The notes under the pieces are model-generated. The model did no database searches and was not told the DNA's origin. It saw only the letters and a list, made by a program, of their open reading frames with translations. Source: Chondrosia reniformis (taxonomy: Eukaryota; Porifera; Demospongiae; Chondrillida; Chondrillidae). Taken from it: 64,000 nt of DNA. This document shows positions 1 through 10,300 of this stretch, piece after piece (position 1 is the stretch's first letter; the number at the start of each line of letters is the position of its first letter). The position numbers were made by a program, and so were the translations under genes. Where the stretch lies: NCBI GenBank assembly GCA_947172415.1, contig OX359197.1:2418001-2482000 (forward strand), read 5' to 3'.

Positions 1-27
1 GTTGCGAGACAGGAAAAAAAATGTAAG
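1..27 (+). CDS. Possible upstream exon of the kinase gene (partial)
   Basis: The first 27 bases read as nine codons with a lysine-rich stretch and are followed at once by GTAATG, a plausible donor. They end in phase 0, which matches the phase-0 start of the next kinase exon at 329. A basic stretch just before the kinase domain fits a juxtamembrane segment. The piece is too short for certainty, and the extracellular and membrane-spanning exons would lie before the window. Confidence 0.3.
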
Positions 28-328
28 GTAATGTTTACATGAATTATTGTGTAATACCATTGTTTAATCCTGCTATTAACACTATATACAGTAGATAACA
101 CTTCCATTATCAGCCTGTTTCCATGGTAAAGGGTATAAATATATAATCAGGTGTAAACTATATGGATTAGTTAAGGAGTACATGGAAAAGAGATGAGTCA
201 ACACCAGCCGGCTTGATCTGGCTACTACGACTTGGCCAATGATGAAAATGAGATATATATATATATGTCTATATAGATAGCTTGATGATGTTGCTCATAG
301 CTGGTAACATGTATTGTTTACGATTCAG

Positions 329-3300
329 CTCTATTCAGCACTTCTGATTGAGTTGGATGAGGATTGGGTGTTCTCTAAAGATGATGTTACAATTCTGAGA
401 AGTATTGGCTGTGGTAACTTTGGTGAAATACAGTTAGCACTTATTCCACATGACATTCAGCATACAAGAGCACAAAAACATTTCAAGATGAGTGAGAAGA
501 ATAACCCAACACTAAGTTCTAACTTCGTAATTGTGAAAAGACTTAAAGGTATTATATTCCAAGTATGCATTATGTAAAATAGTTTATCGGTTAAAACAAA
601 TGGCTGTTTCTTTTGGATGGTTCCACTCTATCGATAATTTTGAATGTCTAAAGATGCAGCTTTCTGTTTTCTGTTCCATCAGACATTTCGACCTTGGGGG
701 TCTTCTTCAGCAACTCCCAGGGTTGAAACGTCCGACTGAACAGAGAATAGAAAGGTGCATCTTTAGACGCTTAAAATTATTACCCAAAAGATAAGTTTTA
801 TGCAGTTAGAAGAAATCCTTATTCTATTATTATTTAATGACTGTGTATAATGCTTTTCATAAATTTATCTCTTAATCTACATAACTATATTGTGTATTTA
901 TAGATTCAGGAACCTCAATAGAAGCTCAAATGGCATTTGCAAAAGAATTTAGGATCATGCAGAGAGCATGCAATGGAGACTGTCCCAACATAGTGCACAT
1001 TCTTGGATGCATTATATGTGAAGACCTTGCAATAGTTTTAGAGTACATTCCATTGGGTGACTTACGGCGTATGTTGAGAAAATGGAAAGGATTGGTAAGG
1101 TCTCCTGCTATTTACATATGACCATATTATGCACATTAATGTATTAATATGTAAAATACTATAGAGTATGCCAACTTCCGAGGAAAACAATCAACTAAAA
1201 AGGGAACCACCGTCAACTGTGAAATATGATAATGAGGTAGATCCAGCAACGACAAATGCATGCATTTCAGGCCAGCAAGATGTTTACTTTAGAAAGGAAG
1301 TTGCAGACATTTCTTATCAAGCATTATCCATTGACAATGATGACTTGATTTCCTTTGCCTACCAGATAGCGTCTGGAATGGTTAGCCACAATATATCTAT
1401 ACCTTTTAAATTTAAATAGAAATCAAGAATTATTACAATTTGTTCAATTATATATAGGAGTATCTCTCAGGTCTTAACATCATACATCGTGATTTGGCAT
1501 GCAGAAATGTTCTTGTGGCTTATGAAAATTTATTGAAGATAACAGATTTTGGGTTGTCTAGGGAAAGTGAAGCCGAATATGCATCCTCATCCACTGCAGG
1601 TATGCCAATGAGATGGCTGGCACCAGAGTGTCTCACTGAGAGGAAATACTCTGAGAAATCAGATGTGTGAGTCGCATGTTTATATGTATTTTAAGTAGAA
1701 TATTTTGTTGGACATATGCATCTTTTTGTTATATTACACCTAGAATAATAAATTCATGTACATGAATCCAAGATTAGTTTGAAAATAAAAGCAATATATA
1801 CAAGTTACAAATACCTTAGAATACCATCTAATATAATATAAAAAATTCATATGGTTGATTATAATTAATGCAATATGTTTGAATAGGCCTGTGTGGCTAG
1901 GTAGGTTTTTCATGTAGCTAATCATTCGTCTCTAGCCTGAACATTTTATCAATTTTTTTTAATATTCCAACTTTTCGAAATCTATACAGGGATCATCATC
2001 AGGGAATGGAAAAACAGAAAAAACAAACAAAAACTTTTTGATAAATTGTTCAGGCTAGAGACGAATGATTAGCTACATGGTAATGCAATATGGTTGGTGT
2101 ATGGTAAAGATGGCTGAGAGCTGGGATTTACATATAAATTGAGGAGTTGTTTTTGTAAGCCTGCATGATATATCAAAATTATTTAATCGCTTGATAGAAA
2201 AGTTAACCACTACACATACATTTGCAAACAGATCAATACAAAGAATATCTTCTGTGATATCTTAACATACAAAGATTTTACACAGTCGCCTAAACAACTT
2301 TCTTTGCATTAAACAGGAAAACTTCTACCTCTAACTTGGGGGTGTCCTGTTATTGTATTCACTTACTGCTTTTACCAACCTAGTGCTTACAGGAGGCATT
2401 CCCACTGAGTCACATCCCTTTTTCTTTACAGCTTTAAATATAAAAAATGGGGGGGGGGGGGGGGGTGCTGCCCACTTCTGTAGGTTGCACCCTACATCAT
2501 CCCGTAGTAAAAGTAGCAAGCTGATCAGTCAGAATGGGCCAATACCTAGCACCACTATAACTTGTGTATGGAACCCCCTTGGCTCAATAGTTCTAACAGA
2601 TTCAATTAACACCTCTCTTGCTGATGAGGTGAAGGCCTTGAAGAATTTGGAAATTAGGCTGATTTGTTTTCAAAAACATGCTTCCATTATCTTGTTACTC
2701 CACGGTAGTCAGGAGCTTCGCTTAACACTCCATCAGTTTCATCTGTTGGTCTCTGACTGGAAGACAAGGTGGTGTACATAGCTGCTGGTATCTGTCTTGG
2801 GGTTTCTTTGTGCCACCCACACACATGCTGCCTTTGTGGTGTCACAAATGGACAACTCATGATCTCAGTTACTCCAGGAGTGAAGGACACCACTCATGCC
2901 ATACAGAAATTAACATTTTCAAGCTTTCCTTCGCAGCAGCAGAAATCTCATCAATTCTGTAGCCTGCTGGTTTTTGCAGGTCAGATTGCAAGAGACCTGA
3001 TGGGATCTTGATCATTCCCTGGAAAGCTGTCCGTGCCCTCATTTGGGATGCCACTTTCGCTACTTCACACCTATCCCAAGCCACCAGGAAAGCAAGACCA
3101 ATTGTAGTTTTAGCAGAAAAAAGGAAGAGGTCAAAGTACTGTGACCTGACTCAAACTCTCCATGGGTAGAGATGCTCTTGACCAATTTTGTTACGCAATT
3201 AAGTGGGGCCACTGTATATTGAATTATTTATTGCAGTTATCCTCTTTTAGCAATTTAGCCTTAGTTATCAATTGAGATGTACGAAAGGTCCCGGCAGCCT

Positions 3301-4980
3301 CTAGTTGGAATCGAGCAAAAGCAAAAAGTAGCTAGTATTTTAAGGACTGTCTTGTGCTACCCCATATTATGTTACCCCACCTCCAAAGAAATGTTACTAC
3401 AGTAGAACCTCGGTTATCCGGCCTCAATGGGACCAAGCTATGGCCGGATAAGTGAAACAGCCGGATATGTGAATCATCCTAATGAATATGTAATTTTGAT
3501 ATCGCCAGCGGTCGAACTTCTGATCCCGTACTCCTCCGCAAGCTGCGCTTGGGTTGCTCCAACCTTCAGTCGCTCCAGTATAGCTATCTTGCTCTCTAGA
3601 AGAAGAACTAAGCGCTTCCTTTTCCTCGCAGAGCCACTCGAACCAACCCTTAACTCGCAAAAAACGATGGGCGTTAATAAGATTATGCGACCTTCGAGTC
3701 CGGATAATCCGAGCAGCCGGTTAATTGAGGTTCGGATAACCGAGGTTCTACTGTACTATATATAAGACCTAAGGGTAGACTTATGTAATATGTCCTACTT
3801 GTGTCTATAGTTATGCTGAGTCTGTTTTACCTGTACAAGCAATATTACTAATAGATTTAATTCATAAAATTTAGTTCGACTTAAATTTCTTTCATAAAAT
3901 TAAATTTCATCATGTGTCTTAGTTAACACCTTAGTTAACTTTTGGCGCCAAAATAGTGTATAATAAGGCCCCTAGATTTAGCATAGAGAGCCAAGGATTC
4001 AGAGAAGATCAAGATAAAGAAAAAGACAAAGACTCCCAGGATCACTGATGAAGGGTGGTATTCCCAGAAACGGCTGTCTGACCCAGTGGAGAAGATAAAA
4101 GAAGGAAGAAAAGACTCCTGTATCTTCAGCCAAAGCTCTCTTCAGCTTTAGTTCCCCTGTAGGCTCTTGTATAGAATAGGCATAGCATATAGGAAAATGG
4201 TATCTTAGATTTTTCATCATCATTTCACATTTTTTTCCACTTTTAAATAACCTGCATATCTTATACCTATATAATAATGTATAGGATAAATTTAACAGTA
4301 TATATATACGTGGGTCTGTAGGTACGCATTTCTTTCTACTGTATCTACATTTATTTTGCATTATGTTAATAGGTGGTCTTTTGGAATTTCTCTGTGGGAG
4401 ATATGCACCTTTGGTAAGTATAAATTTACACTTAGGCATGTACAGTGTCACACATTGTAAAGTCTCTTTTGTCATATTATAGTAGATTGAATAATAGATA
4501 CTATTTAGAGAGTTTACAGAGATAGAGATAAAACAAAAGTGATTGAGATATTTCCTACTCTAGGGCAGAAACCATATCCTGATTTTAGCAACACTGATGT
4601 ATTGATAAACATCCCCAAGGGTTATAAAATGGAAAAGCCAAAAGGATGCAGTGACCTAGTGTGGGTAACCAGTGGCTTAAGATTATGTATTCTGTGTTTA
4701 TAATGTATATTAGTATTTGTTTAGTAAATTTTGTTATAATATTAATAGATACAAGATTATGTGTAATTGTTGGGAAATGGATCCAGAGCGGAGAGAGACT
4801 TTTGCAGATATCAAGCGGAATTTTGAGAGACTAATAGCAGAAAAACAAGAGGCTAACTACATTGATGTGAATGTCATTTTGTCTGATCAGATTTGTGCAA
4901 TAGAGAGGTCATTGGATAAACCAAATGATGAAGAAACACCACCTGCCATTGCAGAGGCAGAAATTGAACCAATTATGTGA
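329..4980 (+). CDS. Tyrosine kinase domain of a receptor-type kinase, 3' part of gene
   Basis: Seven exons join in phase to about 401 codons: 329-548, 904-1094, 1165-1380, 1458-1666, 4373-4413, 4564-4660 and 4749-4980 (TGA). Every intron begins GT and ends AG. Visible motifs in order: glycine loop GCGNFGEI, the lysine in VIVKRLK, the helix-C glutamate in FAKEF, a kinase insert of about 50 residues in exon 3, the catalytic loop HRDLACRN, DFGLSRE, and PMRWLAPE, which marks tyrosine kinases. DVWSFGISLWEICTFG spans two exons, and the last exon has the CW..DP.RR motif of the C-lobe followed by a short acidic tail. HRDLACRN is typical of receptor kinases, so a membrane receptor that phosphorylates tyrosines is the best reading. 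The activation loop has one visible tyrosine. The ligand-binding part lies outside the window, so the subfamily cannot be named. No lesion is visible. Confidence 0.9.
598..845. mobile_element. Fold-back insertion, copy A, with hammerhead-like core
   Basis: Two arms of about 55-70 bp (near 632-690 and 718-785) are reverse complements with few mismatches around a short loop. On the minus strand the centre reads CTGAAGA, a small stem (GACC/GGTC), then GAAA, the core of a hammerhead ribozyme. The right side ends with a tail (about 797-828) shared nearly base for base with copy B at 6263-6420. Similar short sequences at 598-607 and 837-845 may be a decayed target duplication. It lies inside a kinase intron. 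Confidence 0.65.
1866..2092. mobile_element. Fold-back insertion with 42 bp arms and 12 bp flanking repeats
   Basis: Arms 1911-1952 and 2038-2079 are inverted copies with about one mismatch. TAATGCAATATG occurs at 1866-1877 and again at 2081-2092 and looks like a 12 bp target duplication. The left arm is preceded by about 33 bp with no counterpart on the right, so the unit has a hairpin plus a one-sided tail. The loop, read on the minus strand, contains CTGATGA and then CGAAAA, again hammerhead-like. It sits in the long kinase intron. Confidence 0.7.
2093..3399. other. Kinase intron, unclassified sequence
   Basis: Nothing here could be assigned. It has a run of 17 G at 2449-2465 and a minus-strand open stretch at 2869-3084 with no recognised motif. 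The local composition is less AT-rich than the flanks, so an old repeat is possible. Confidence 0.4.
3400..3753 (-). mobile_element. Internally deleted pogo/Tigger element
   Basis: The 354 bp unit starts CAGTAGAACCTCGGTTATCC and ends with the reverse complement. It is flanked by TA on both sides (3398-3399 and 3754-3755), as in Tc1/mariner/pogo insertions. On the minus strand, about 3500-3650, an open frame encodes the N-terminal psq-type helix-turn-helix of Tigger transposases, with the segments SARKRKRL, LERLKVGATQAQLAEEYGI and STAGDIK. The rest of the transposase is deleted, so the copy could move only with help from another element. Confidence 0.85.
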
Positions 4981-6250
4981 GTAAACAGAAAGCCATCTCT
5001 CTCTCTATATATATATATATACACATATACAGGTTCACTTACATTCACACACAATATGTATATATAACAATATAATAACCTGTTGCTGGGGCAGCCAAGG
5101 CAAATTATATCCCACAACCATTGTATAACTATAATAAGAGGCTAAAGAATACAATGTGATATCTCACTGATAACTCATTAAACACTAAACAGCCTAGGGG
5201 CTGAGTGTATAGCTATTACATATCTAAGGGTTTTCATTCCAGTATTACCCCATGAACAGCTACTTCTAAGTTGTGTGTTTGTCCTATATATGAACAGATA
5301 TAATTGCCTTGCCTCTGTCATTAAATGGATACTAAACAGCCTGCAGCTGCTAAGTGCACTATATATATACAATGTTGATGTTATATAATTTTGTTAGTAC
5401 ATAAATAAAGCTGTGTTGTTGAGGAATCATGACAATATATTATGTTTATATCCCCAATAGTGAAATTTAATCGTGCAAGCAACTAACAGGAGGAAAATCT
5501 CATAGTTAAGTTTTTTTTTACAAACTTTACTACTACTGTTAATGTATTCTCATGTAATCTCTTCGGCACACACTAAATTCTGTGTAAAAGTATAAATAAG
5601 CAATAAATAAAGTCATTGAAATAAGCAATAAATAAAATTAAATAATATTTTAGTACAATTGGTCCACAGAGCCACACAGCTTGCATTCTCTGCCTTTTTG
5701 GCATCTGCTGCTGGTTCTCACCCCTGTGAAGGTTCAACTCGGTTGCACACAAACAACTGTTCAAGTTGCAATAATAGAGCGCTTCGTTGTGTCACAAATT
5801 CACAGTTTTCACTAGCTAAAGTGAAAAGAAAGTGTGGAAACTACAAGACTTAGGACAGAAGTGAATAAGCTAAATTATACAACTAAATCATATAGATGAG
5901 AAAGGATTAACTAAGATACACAGAATACATAGAACTATCACATACACTCTAAGATCATACATAATCAATTAGGTGGTAGTTTAGTTAGTCAATAGCTCTG
6001 CAGTCCTAAGTCTTCACACCCCTTATCACCAGATCCTAGCACAATAGCATCTCTGACCCTGTTATTGCAGAAGCAGTCAATGCATGATTCAAGGACACAT
6101 GCATATCTAAATATGTGTATATAAACTGGTACCCTTTTCATACGATCAAATCACCATGACAAATCAAATGCTGACCAAAACAAATCAACACATGTAGCCA
6201 CCTGACAATTTAATGCGAATAGCCACTGATGTGGGTTGAGTACAGTAAAC
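4981..6250. other. No gene seen
   Basis: This is AT-rich sequence downstream of the kinase stop, with a CT/TA microsatellite at about 4998-5035. No exon, transposon end or RNA gene was recognised. Confidence 0.5.
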
Positions 6251-6432
6251 AATAAATGTACTTATCTTTGGAAAGGGTCATCTTTTGACTTTGGGAGCAT
6301 CTAGAGACGCAGTTTTTTAATTCTTCTTCCTACCAAACATTTCGACCCTGGGAGTCTTCTTCAGTGACTACCCTTTCCAAAGATAAGTTTGACGCAGTTA
6401 GAAGAAATCCTTATTCTATTAATAAATGTACT
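6251..6432. mobile_element. Fold-back insertion, copy B, with 12 bp target duplication
   Basis: AATAAATGTACT is present at 6251-6262 and 6421-6432. Between them, 19 bp arms (ACTTATCTTTGGAAAGGGT and its reverse complement) bracket a centre that on the minus strand reads CTGAAGA, a stem (GACTCCCAGGGTC), then GAAA. A one-sided tail of about 33 bp follows the right arm and matches the tail of copy A. The direct repeat and shared tail show it is a discrete mobile unit and not a chance palindrome. Confidence 0.75.
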
Positions 6433-7560
6433 GTTGAGTCATAGCTCATTTCATCCGGGACTAAGAAATCGTTGGATCCTAGAAAACCAAAGAAATCAAT
6501 TTTAGCTGCTGCCCAATACATTCTGATATTTCAACAACTAGGATATGCTGCTAGATGCCGTTTTAAGATCCTCATTATATCAGGAGTAATAGGTAAACTA
6601 GGACATGATATCTCCCCCTGAGACCTATGGATATCTTCTAAGGTAGTAGGGGGGGGCTAAAGGCTTTCTTTGGGGTACATTGGTCTTGGTGATGTATCTC
6701 TTGGACCATAAAATCCAGCTAACTTGAATTTTACAAGCAATATAACTATATAGGTAAATTGCACATTATTTGGTGTCCACCATAATTTGATTGGCTACTG
6801 CATTACCGAGATATTTTAATTTAAAGTCGAAAAATGTCCCTCAAAAAGTGTCAAATAGCTCCATAAAAAAGCTATCTATATACTTCTAAATAAACTGAGA
6901 AACACTAAATTTGGTATATATAATCTATAAGCATGGGTTCACAGGAGTACGGGAAGCAATCACCATTCTTAATTGTATTCTGGAATAATTCCTGTTTTCC
7001 AAAAACTCGCAATATCTTTGTCAAAACTTTAAGTATCACAATTTGCTCCTGTCAGTTTGTGCACGCTTTGGGTGCCTTTACAGGCAAGTTGTCCTCGTTT
7101 GAATCGGTTGCAATGCAACAGACTAGTTAGATTTGCAACACCTTAGTTAAACTGATTTGATACAAGTTAACTACTGAAGAAAAAGTCTTACCATATTTTC
7201 GCCTCAAACAAACATCAAATCGTAGAATTATCCATACTGTATACAATAATCAGTTAGATAAAGGCCAGCGACTATAACATTTATTAACCAGAGGAGAAAG
7301 TTAACTTGCTAGAATTAGGGCCTCATTAATTGTTGATTTCACACCTAATTTATCTATCACCTCCGTAAGTCTTTAGCCGATGAATCTGTCATGCCGAAAG
7401 TAAAGCAGAGAGTTGCTCATCAAGTAGGCAATTAACGCTTAAAATTTAACACAAGATAACACTTTCTTTTTAAAAACAAAAGCCTTTTCGTATAACCTTG
7501 TTACTTCTTGCCTTAGTTTAATAAGGCAAGGAGTATCTGGCTTGGACAACCCTCAGTCAG
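6433..7560. other. No gene seen
   Basis: AT-rich sequence with a short G run near 6650-6656. No coding exon or repeat family was recognised. Confidence 0.45.
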
Positions 7561-8237
7561 TTATGTTTTCCCTTCTTTGGGTTTTTGGCCAGAAGCCTTG
7601 GCTTTGCCTCCTTCCAGCAGCAGCAGACAGGTGCACGTCGGGCCAAAGTTGACCGTCATAATAGGAGGGAGTACCTCCATATACCAATCCACCAATGCTT
7701 TCCAGAGGTTGACAGGCAAGGACTGTGACAGGACTACTTATCTCCCAGACCCCAATCCCTCAACAGATAGAAGCCTCCTCAATATCCTTACAGCCGAACT
7801 GAGAACAGATCTCTGCATGGCTCTCATCACTTCTACTGCACCTTTTGACAGCTTTGGAATGCTCCTCAGGTCATCTGGGAGCGTATCCACAGTCCCCAAA
7901 GCACCAATTATCATCGGGACTACCTTAATTCAGTAGCCCCTAATTGTTTCCTCATCTCAGCCACCAGCTTCTGGTATATACGTTTGGAACTTCTCTTGCC
8001 ATCTTCCATTAATATTGCTGTCAGTAGGAGCTGACATCTCAATAATGAAGATGGACTTACATAGGCGATCCTCAACCACTAAGTCTGGCCTTCTTTCTGT
8101 CATTTCTTCATCTGTAGGAATAGTAGGATCCCTCAAGATTTTGACAGACTTATTCTCATAGACTGGTTTTGCTTCTAGTTTGTACCAGGGCTCTTCCTGC
8201 TTGAATCCATATTCTTTCAACAATCTCCACAACACTA

Positions 8238-10300
8238 CAGTCATGACTCTTTAATCCGGCCTCTGTTAAACTGGCACCCTTGATAACCGACAATTATTAA
8301 GTAATACCAATGTACTCCGTACATTTTTGAACACGCTAATCCGGACTTTGGTTTCCGGATCCGGCAGCGCCAGTTTTCACACTTTCGTATACATTATTAT
8401 GCGTTTTTGTCTTGTTAATCCGCACCTCCAATCCGCCACCATAATAAGGTTTTTAATTAAGGCTAAGGTGAAACTACGTAAGTTGTTTAAGCCAAGATGA
8501 ACTCTTCATCTAAACGACCAAGGACGGAACTGACATCCATCATTAAGAGAGCACTGTGTTTGTTTAAGGAACAGAATCCGAAGGCTACTCACGAGAAAAC
8601 AGCCGCTGCGATAGGTTCTCGGTTTAATCTGAAAATCGGACGTTCAACTGTTGGAGATATACTGCGGCAAAAGAACCACTGGCTATCCTTAGATAAGAGT
8701 CTACCCGTAGCAAAACGACTGAGACCCGCCAAGCATGTAGATTTAGAGCGTGCGTTGTTTTTATGGTTTGATGAGATACTGCAGAGCAAGGCAAAGTTCT
8801 TCGGAGAGCACTTGGATATAGGAGACTTCGCTTATTCCCGTGGGTGGCTGCAAAGTTTCAAGAAACGCTTTGGTGTTAAGAAATGAAATATTCATGGTGA
8901 AGCTAGTGGAGTTGATGCACAGATGGTTACATCAGGAAGAGAACAACTGCAACGTGTGTTGAAAGAATATACCAAAGATGACATTTATAACCTGGACGAA
9001 ACTGGTTTGTTTTATGGCCTAGAACCTAATAAAACCTTAGCAACAGGTCCTGTACGTGGCACAAAGAAGTGCAAGGACAGGATTACTGTGGCATTGTGTG
9101 CAAATGCATCAGGGACAGATAAATTAATTCCTTTTGTTATTGGCAAGTCATTACGCCCTCGCTGTTTCCCTAAGCATTTTTATGTTCAGACAGTGGTCAG
9201 ATACATGAATAATAATAAGGCCTGGATGACAGCAGAATTCTTTGTTGAATTCCTAGAAGAATTTGATCAACGTATGAGAAGGGAAAGCAGGAAGGCTGTG
9301 TTGCTGTTGGATAATGCTTCCAGTCATACTCAAGATGATCTTGAGCTTACCAATGTTATCCTGGAATTTCTGACACCTAACACAACGTCTCACCTTCAGC
9401 CTATAGATGCTAGAATATTAAGGTGCACTACAAGAAGATGCTCATGAGACATTACATTGAAACAATTGTTGAAGGAAAGGAGCTCGAGCGTTTAAATTTG
9501 AAGCAAGCAATCTACTTTGTTCGTGATGCCTGGAGGGAGGTAACATCAGAAACCATTGCACACTGCTTTGTCCACACTAGGATACTTCCAATGGAACAAC
9601 ATCCAAACTGTTCTTCACAAGTTTACAGTGAGAGTAGCGATATGGATGAATGGGAAAGTTTACTGCAACTTTTCCCTGGAGAGCACTTAGCAGCTTCTGA
9701 TTTTCTCTCCCTGGATAGTGGCTTGGAGACAGGAGATTGCCTGTCTGATGAACAAATTCTTGAAATAGTTCAACCACAAGATGCTGATGAAGAGGATGAC
9801 AGTGACAAAGAACCTGAATTACCCCCAATGTCACTATCGGAAGCCAAGAAATCCTTAGAAAGTGTTTTAAGGTGTATTAAAAGTAACAAAGGCCTTTGAA
9901 ACAAGGAAGTTGATTCAGTACATGCGTTGATAAAGCAAGTAACCAATGTTCGGAGGAAGTCCTCCGTACAAGGCAACCTTTTTTCTTAATTTTCAAGAAC
10001 TTGATTTTAACCATTTTATTCACATGTACTGTATACACAATGAGTGCAGTTACAGTAATCATACTTATATTATCTTTAAGCATGTGTACATATCTATTTA
10101 TATCACTCATCAATTAATCTAAGTTTTGTGAAAATGTGCCTAGTTTTCCTGTAGTGAGCTGTGTGCGTATGAATATAATATATATATATATATATATATG
10201 TATCTACATGAGGAATGATTGAAGATTTGTTAATCCAGCACCCTCTTTAATCCAGCATATTCTATAAAACCAACATGGCCGGATTAAAGAGTCATGACTG
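8238..10300 (+). mobile_element. pogo/Tigger-like DNA transposon, full length
   Basis: The inverted termini begin CAGTCATGACTCTTTAATCC and end with the reverse complement, with TA duplications at 8236-8237 and 10301-10302. Length is 2063 bp. Removing it with one TA rejoins the LINE reading frame exactly (ILI then VLWRLL), so it inserted after the LINE was in place. A TA microsatellite lies at about 10170-10200 inside it. Confidence 0.92.
8497..9899 (+). pseudogene. pogo/Tigger transposase (CENP-B-like, DDD), damaged
   Basis: Codons from 8497 give an N-terminal psq helix-turn-helix (about residues 5-60, ending DILRQKNHW), then a CENP-B-type DNA-binding region with RGWLQSFKKRFG. An in-frame TGA at 8884-8886 breaks the protein, and the same frame continues from 8887. 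The DDE_1 catalytic domain follows, with NLDETGLFY (first D), LLLDNASSH (second D) and HLQPIDA (third D). A frameshift near 9415-9425 moves the rest into another frame (9423-9899), which ends with an acidic tail. The enzyme would cut and paste the element at TA sites. With one stop and one shift it is recently inactivated. Confidence 0.85.

Noticed and set aside
180-270. Possible exon reading GYYDLANDENE before the kinase exon
   Set aside because: A stop lies immediately upstream in that frame, and no GT donor follows.
2353-2781. 142-codon ORF across the poly-G run
   Set aside because: The frame exists only because the 17-G run encodes glycines; no domain and no codon pattern of a real gene.
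6251-6432. Claim of a fully functional hammerhead ribozyme
   Set aside because: The CTGANGA and GAAA strands and stem II are visible, but I could not pair stems I and III with a GUH cleavage site, so only a hammerhead-like core is claimed.
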